Below are positions 7,147-10,012 of a stretch of DNA of 10,012 bases, one piece after another (positions within the stretch are counted from its first letter, which is position 1; each line of letters begins with the position of its first letter). This DNA is from Acanthaster planci. Its lineage: Eukaryota > Echinodermata > Asteroidea > Valvatida > Acanthasteridae. The stretch covers positions 973,170 to 983,181 of the forward strand of contig NW_019091460.1 of the NCBI RefSeq assembly GCF_001949145.1, given 5' to 3'. Position numbers and translations under genes: made by a program. The notes under the pieces were generated by a model, which made no database searches, was not told the DNA's origin, and saw only the letters and a list, made by a program, of their open reading frames with translations.

Positions 7147-7530
7147 TTGGCCCAACGTAGGATTAAATCGTTGGCCCGACATCGGCGTGCCACATTGGCC
7201 CGATTTGGATTTGCTCATTGGCACACGGTCGGGCCAACATGTTGGGTTGACGTTGAGNCCGATGACTTATACAGAATGACCGACCTTTGCCCATCGTTGG
7301 GCCAATGACAACATTTAATGGTTGGGCCAATGAGGAATCGGGGATTATTGGGTCGCAGTTGTGCCAACAGCAGACCGATCATTACTACCGACGGCCAACA
7401 TCTAGCCAAGGTTGGGCCAATACTAAACATGCACGGTTGGGCCAATTGTGTTGAGCCGATTGTTTGGTCTCAGTTGGGCCAATCACAGGCCAACATATAT
7501 AGCCATCATCGGTTGATGGATGGGCCAGGT
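7147..7530. repeat. Degenerate TTGGGCCAA repeat array with inverted halves
   Basis: At least ten copies or variants of a 9-10 bp core occur. They read TTGGCCC(A/G)A at 7147, 7171 and 7195, then switch to the reverse complement GGGCCAA from 7231 on (7296, 7321, 7411, 7436, 7473 and weaker forms). Spacing is irregular, about 24 bp on the left and 25-90 bp on the right. AGGTAG motifs lie near both edges (CCCAGGTAGCA at about 7129, GGGCCAGGTAGG at about 7523). This resembles the minisatellite-like cores of non-autonomous transposons in marine invertebrates. The family cannot be named from sequence alone. Position 7258 is N. Open frames through it are low-complexity and are not genes. Confidence 0.75.
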
Positions 7531-7589
7531 AGGACGGTTAATTGTAGGGTTGTTCGGCGCGCGTCTTCTTGGAACCTGTCATTAAGATG

Positions 7590-9115
7590 ATAATTACAAA
7601 TGTTTTGATGGGGGGTATTACCTATAATACGCTATAATAGAAAGAAAAGATACTGCATTTACTTCTTTCTGAGATTTTTTTTTACCATTACGGATTGATT
7701 GGTCCAATGATCAAAATAAGTTATAAATAAGTTTACTAAATGAGAGATTGTACATCTGCGTTTCTCATGGTTGTTATACAGATAGTAAAATCATCATAGT
7801 ATATAGACTTTAATCTAAATTATAACTCTGATTGCATTAAAAGTTTTAACCAATCTGCTAACATTTTTCTTACAAAATGATATTGCAGTCACAGAGTATT
7901 TGGAAGGCTGTCAAAAGTTAACTTTTGTATAGCAAAAACAGCAATGCAGTTTAAGTTATTCTATCTGCATTTGTTCTGAGATGGGCTTATAGAAACAATT
8001 ACAAACAAAAACAATTACAAAGTTTTAACACAAGAATTGTCCCTGAGATTGTTCAAAGCTCAAAGCGTAACAGTTATATTTCTTAATAACAACTATTAAA
8101 AATATTAACACTTAAACACCTTTAACAGTAAACGGCAAGTGAACAGCAATATTGCCACTAATTTAATAAAACAAACTGTTGTCACCTCAACAACTGAAAA
8201 TGAATCTGAGCAATCTCTCACTTTGCAGAACAAATCTTTGGAACTTTGCTGTAATCATTATTTGGGTAATATAAGAAGAAGCTTCATGGTTTCGGCATTA
8301 TAAAACCAGGTTTTGTAGTCAAACTAATTATTAACTTCTGTGGGCTGTGGTAGTTCTTAAAAGCATCAAGTGTAAATAATTAAACAATGATAGACAAGAA
8401 ACTAATGAGTGTGTACGGCTATTGGAATACGACAGATATATTTTTCAAGTTCCCTCTATTAACATCCCAGCAAGGGATTTATCAAGCATTGCTTGCAGAA
8501 GAGGAGCTTGGATTTCTCTGAAAAAGTACTTAGTGTTGAAGATCAAACACTTATGTTTATAGTAGTATAGTTTATATGTTTTGCATTACCAGTTGCTCCA
8601 CTTATTAAATGGTGTCACAAAAAATTTTGTTTTCGAAAGTTTCCCACATCATGCAAAGTTTTACATTAAAATAACCTCCACAAGAATAAGTTCACAAAGG
8701 ATGTTTTACAAATGGTAATTGTAGGCAACTTAGGTTGCAGCAGGCCTTAGTGTACTTGACTTTCACTCGGATTGGTAACTGGAAGTAAATCTCTCAGATG
8801 ACACTTCAAGGTTTTATTGTAGATATTCACTAAATACCAGTGTTTCAAATGCCAAATGAAAACTAAATCAGGCTTTATGCACCAACCCACACTGGTCATC
8901 ACACAATCGATTAAGAAGCAAGACTTTTACAATTTTGGGGTTCATTGCAAAAGAATCACAATTTCAACATATGGAATCCACTGAAAAATAACACAGTAAC
9001 ACTTTTAAGATGTCATCTCAAAACACAACTATAATTTAACAAAGGCTTTTGAATGGTACTATATAAACTGTTTAAATGAAGAATACATCTTTTATGAAAC
9101 ACCACTAAACAACAC
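7590..9115. other. AT-rich gene-free region including likely 3' UTR of the DUF4806 gene
   Basis: About 1.5 kb of AT-rich sequence with frequent stops in all frames and no recognisable domain. A short direct repeat (AAACAATTACAAA at 7993 and 8008) is visible. The right-hand part lies directly after the stop of the minus-strand gene and should include its 3' UTR. The left part may be intergenic. Confidence 0.5.
8813..8818 (-). promoter_or_regulatory. Candidate poly(A) signal AATAAA for the DUF4806 gene
   Basis: TTTATT on the plus strand gives a canonical AATAAA on the minus strand, about 300 nt after the stop codon. It is the nearest canonical signal I see downstream of that gene. Confidence 0.4.
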
Positions 9116-9333
9116 TCATTCCTTGTCACTGTTGCTGCTGTATTCCTCGGTGGATAGTTCATCAAGGTTGGAAGGGCTCTTGCTTGCTGCAGGTTCAGCT
9201 ACAGCTGCAGCGGCTGCTCGTCTTGCTGCCCTGCCACCATCTCGGTCTTTTGAGTAGCGGAGCCACACTTTGATCACCTCGTCAATTTCGGCATTTGTGG
9301 CTGACTGCACGGATGGGTTTCTTCGAACAGCTC
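9116..9333 (-). CDS. DUF4806 gene, last exon
   Basis: The acceptor TTGTTTTCTAG precedes GA, which completes an Arg codon with the previous exon. The exon covers the end of the domain (AVRRNPSVQS), a conserved-looking EIDEVIKVWLRYSKDRDGG helix, then low-complexity alanine-, serine- and glutamate-rich sequence to the stop at 9118-9116. A start at the upstream Met (9388) is rejected because that part is intron. Confidence 0.8.
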
Positions 9334-10012
9334 CTAGAAAACAATCCAGAAGATTTTTTTTCATCAATGTTAAGGTGAGCAAAGACACTAGAATGGCAGG
9401 ATTTCAATAAGTTTGCCCCACATGGGATTAAAACATACAATTCAATTACTTACTGCGGATAACAGCAACAAGCCTCAGCTTGCAAAATGCTTCTTTTGTT
9501 CCTTTGCCGACCCAGTTATACTGTCGTGCTAGGTCCTTGCTGATGACGCATGTAAGGATACTTCGCACGATGCTCTTCAGACCGTCTCCCCCGATGTTGG
9601 CGAAGTATGCAACCTGAGCAGACAAATAAAACGACTCTTTTGCATGGTCTACAAGATTGTAACTTGAACAATAAAGCTGACTATGCTTTTGATTGTACAG
9701 TCAAACACAGACAAGAACACTGTATACAACGTTATGAGTATAACAAGGGCATTTTTTGATCCCAGGTCTTTGTTCTTTTCTATCACCGATAAAAGAAGGT
9801 AATAACTGCTATAACAAGGTAATTTGTGAAGTCCCAAGGACCTTGTTATAACAGTGTTCACTGTAGTTGTTTTCAGTCCTTTAATAAAGAAAAAAAGGCT
9901 TAATCCCTAAATAGCCATAAAAATGGAAGAGGTGGCCCACCAATTGTTTCTCCTTCTCAAAGTTGCTCAGGGTAGTTTCAAGGTCTCGCATGTCCTTCAC
10001 CAACTTCAAAGG
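9116..10012 (-). CDS. DUF4806-domain protein, last three exons (5' part off the right edge)
   Basis: Exons 10012-9941, 9613-9454 and 9333-9116 join with GT...AG introns in matching phases (0, then 1) to give 149 residues plus stop. The first exon reads PLKLVKDMRDLETTLSNFEK, the second VAYFANIGG, SIVRSILTCVISKDLA and YNWVGKGTKEAFCKLRL. Together they follow the DUF4806 pattern: a 'PL...el..le..L' start, a GG motif, a helix, then a 'y.w.G.gtK.aF..l.l' core. The function of DUF4806 is unknown; it is common in arthropod and other invertebrate proteins, many in families expanded with transposons. The last exon adds WLRYSKDRDGGRAARRAA, an alanine-rich run and an acidic serine-rich tail ending NSDKE. 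The N-terminal part is missing, so the full architecture is unknown. Confidence 0.75.
9454..9613 (-). CDS. DUF4806 gene, internal exon with domain core
   Basis: The exon is bounded by acceptor TGTCTGCTCAG and donor A|GTAAGT, both strong. It encodes 53 residues holding the core YNWVGKGTKEAFCKLRL and enters in phase 0. Confidence 0.82.
9698..9863. mobile_element. Possible pogo/Tigger-type MITE in an intron, TA flanks
   Basis: The 166-bp block begins CAGTCAAACAC and ends GTGTTCACTG, so its termini read CAGT(C/G)AA inwards. It is flanked on both sides by TA. Inside are three versions of a TATAACAAGG motif, two of them forming a 15-bp inverted repeat (9806-9820 and 9840-9854, 14 of 15 paired). 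CAGT ends, TA target duplication and subterminal 'GTTATAAC' strings are typical of pogo/Tigger elements. It carries no coding sequence. Confidence 0.5.
9941..10012 (-). CDS. DUF4806 gene, upstream exon (partial)
   Basis: The exon is open to the window edge. It encodes 24 residues, from PLKLVKDMRDLE to a charged helix ending at donor TTG|GTGGGC in phase 0. This matches the usual start of DUF4806. Confidence 0.75.

Noticed and set aside
7009-7590. Several open frames on both strands through the TTGGGCCAA region
   Set aside because: Their protein sequences only reflect the DNA repeat (WPNVGL, GPTL and similar), and two cross an unresolved base.
7993-8021. Short direct repeat AAACAATTACAAA, considered as the start of a CRISPR-like or satellite array
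   Set aside because: There are only two copies, in AT-rich DNA, and no further unit follows.
9334-9388. Met at 9388 as the start of a separate 90-residue protein
   Set aside because: The bases 9334-9388 read as an intron end with a pyrimidine tract and TAG acceptor, and the upstream exon joins in phase.

Overview
The window is nuclear DNA of an animal. The protein-coding genes are split by introns with GT and AG ends, and codon phase is kept across every junction. The dispersed repeats, minisatellite-like and foldback repeats, a possible pogo-type MITE and a Polinton/adintovirus fragment fit a marine invertebrate such as amphioxus, a hemichordate, an echinoderm or a cnidarian. The sequence does not let me choose between these. 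One unresolved base (position 7258) points to a draft assembly.

Region 1-1764, minus strand, is part of a Polinton (Maverick) or adintovirus-like element that continues off the left edge. Read right to left it holds an A32/FtsK-type packaging ATPase, a small pX-like basic/hydrophobic protein, a conserved Polinton protein of unknown role, and the first residues of a retroviral-type integrase. Three of the four genes are broken, by four small indels in all. Only the pX-like frame is intact. The right end of the element is not resolved. Region 1765-2322 has no convincing gene and must contain the element edge as well as the promoter and 5' UTR of the next gene.

Region 2323-6027, plus strand, is a complete seven-exon gene for a 637-residue GH3-domain protein (GHDC family). 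It has two N-terminal hydrophobic segments and all three motifs of the acyl-adenylate-forming GH3 fold. Its first intron holds a diverged tandem copy of the start of exon 2, including a splice acceptor. That copy reads in frame for 46 codons and then stops, so it could act as a poison exon.

Region 6028-9115 is about 3.1 kb without a recognisable gene. It contains the GHDC 3' flank, a near-perfect 62-bp hairpin (6911-6972), a degenerate array built on the motif TTGGGCCAA in two orientations (about 7147-7530), and a long AT-rich stretch that probably includes the 3' UTR of the next gene.

Region 9116-10012, minus strand, carries the last three exons of a DUF4806-domain gene that runs off the right edge. 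Its second visible intron contains a 166-bp element with TA flanks and pogo/Tigger-like ends. The GHDC-like and DUF4806 genes are convergent. Nothing suggests that the host genes and the viral fragment work together; the fragment simply lies about 560 bp upstream of the GHDC start codon.
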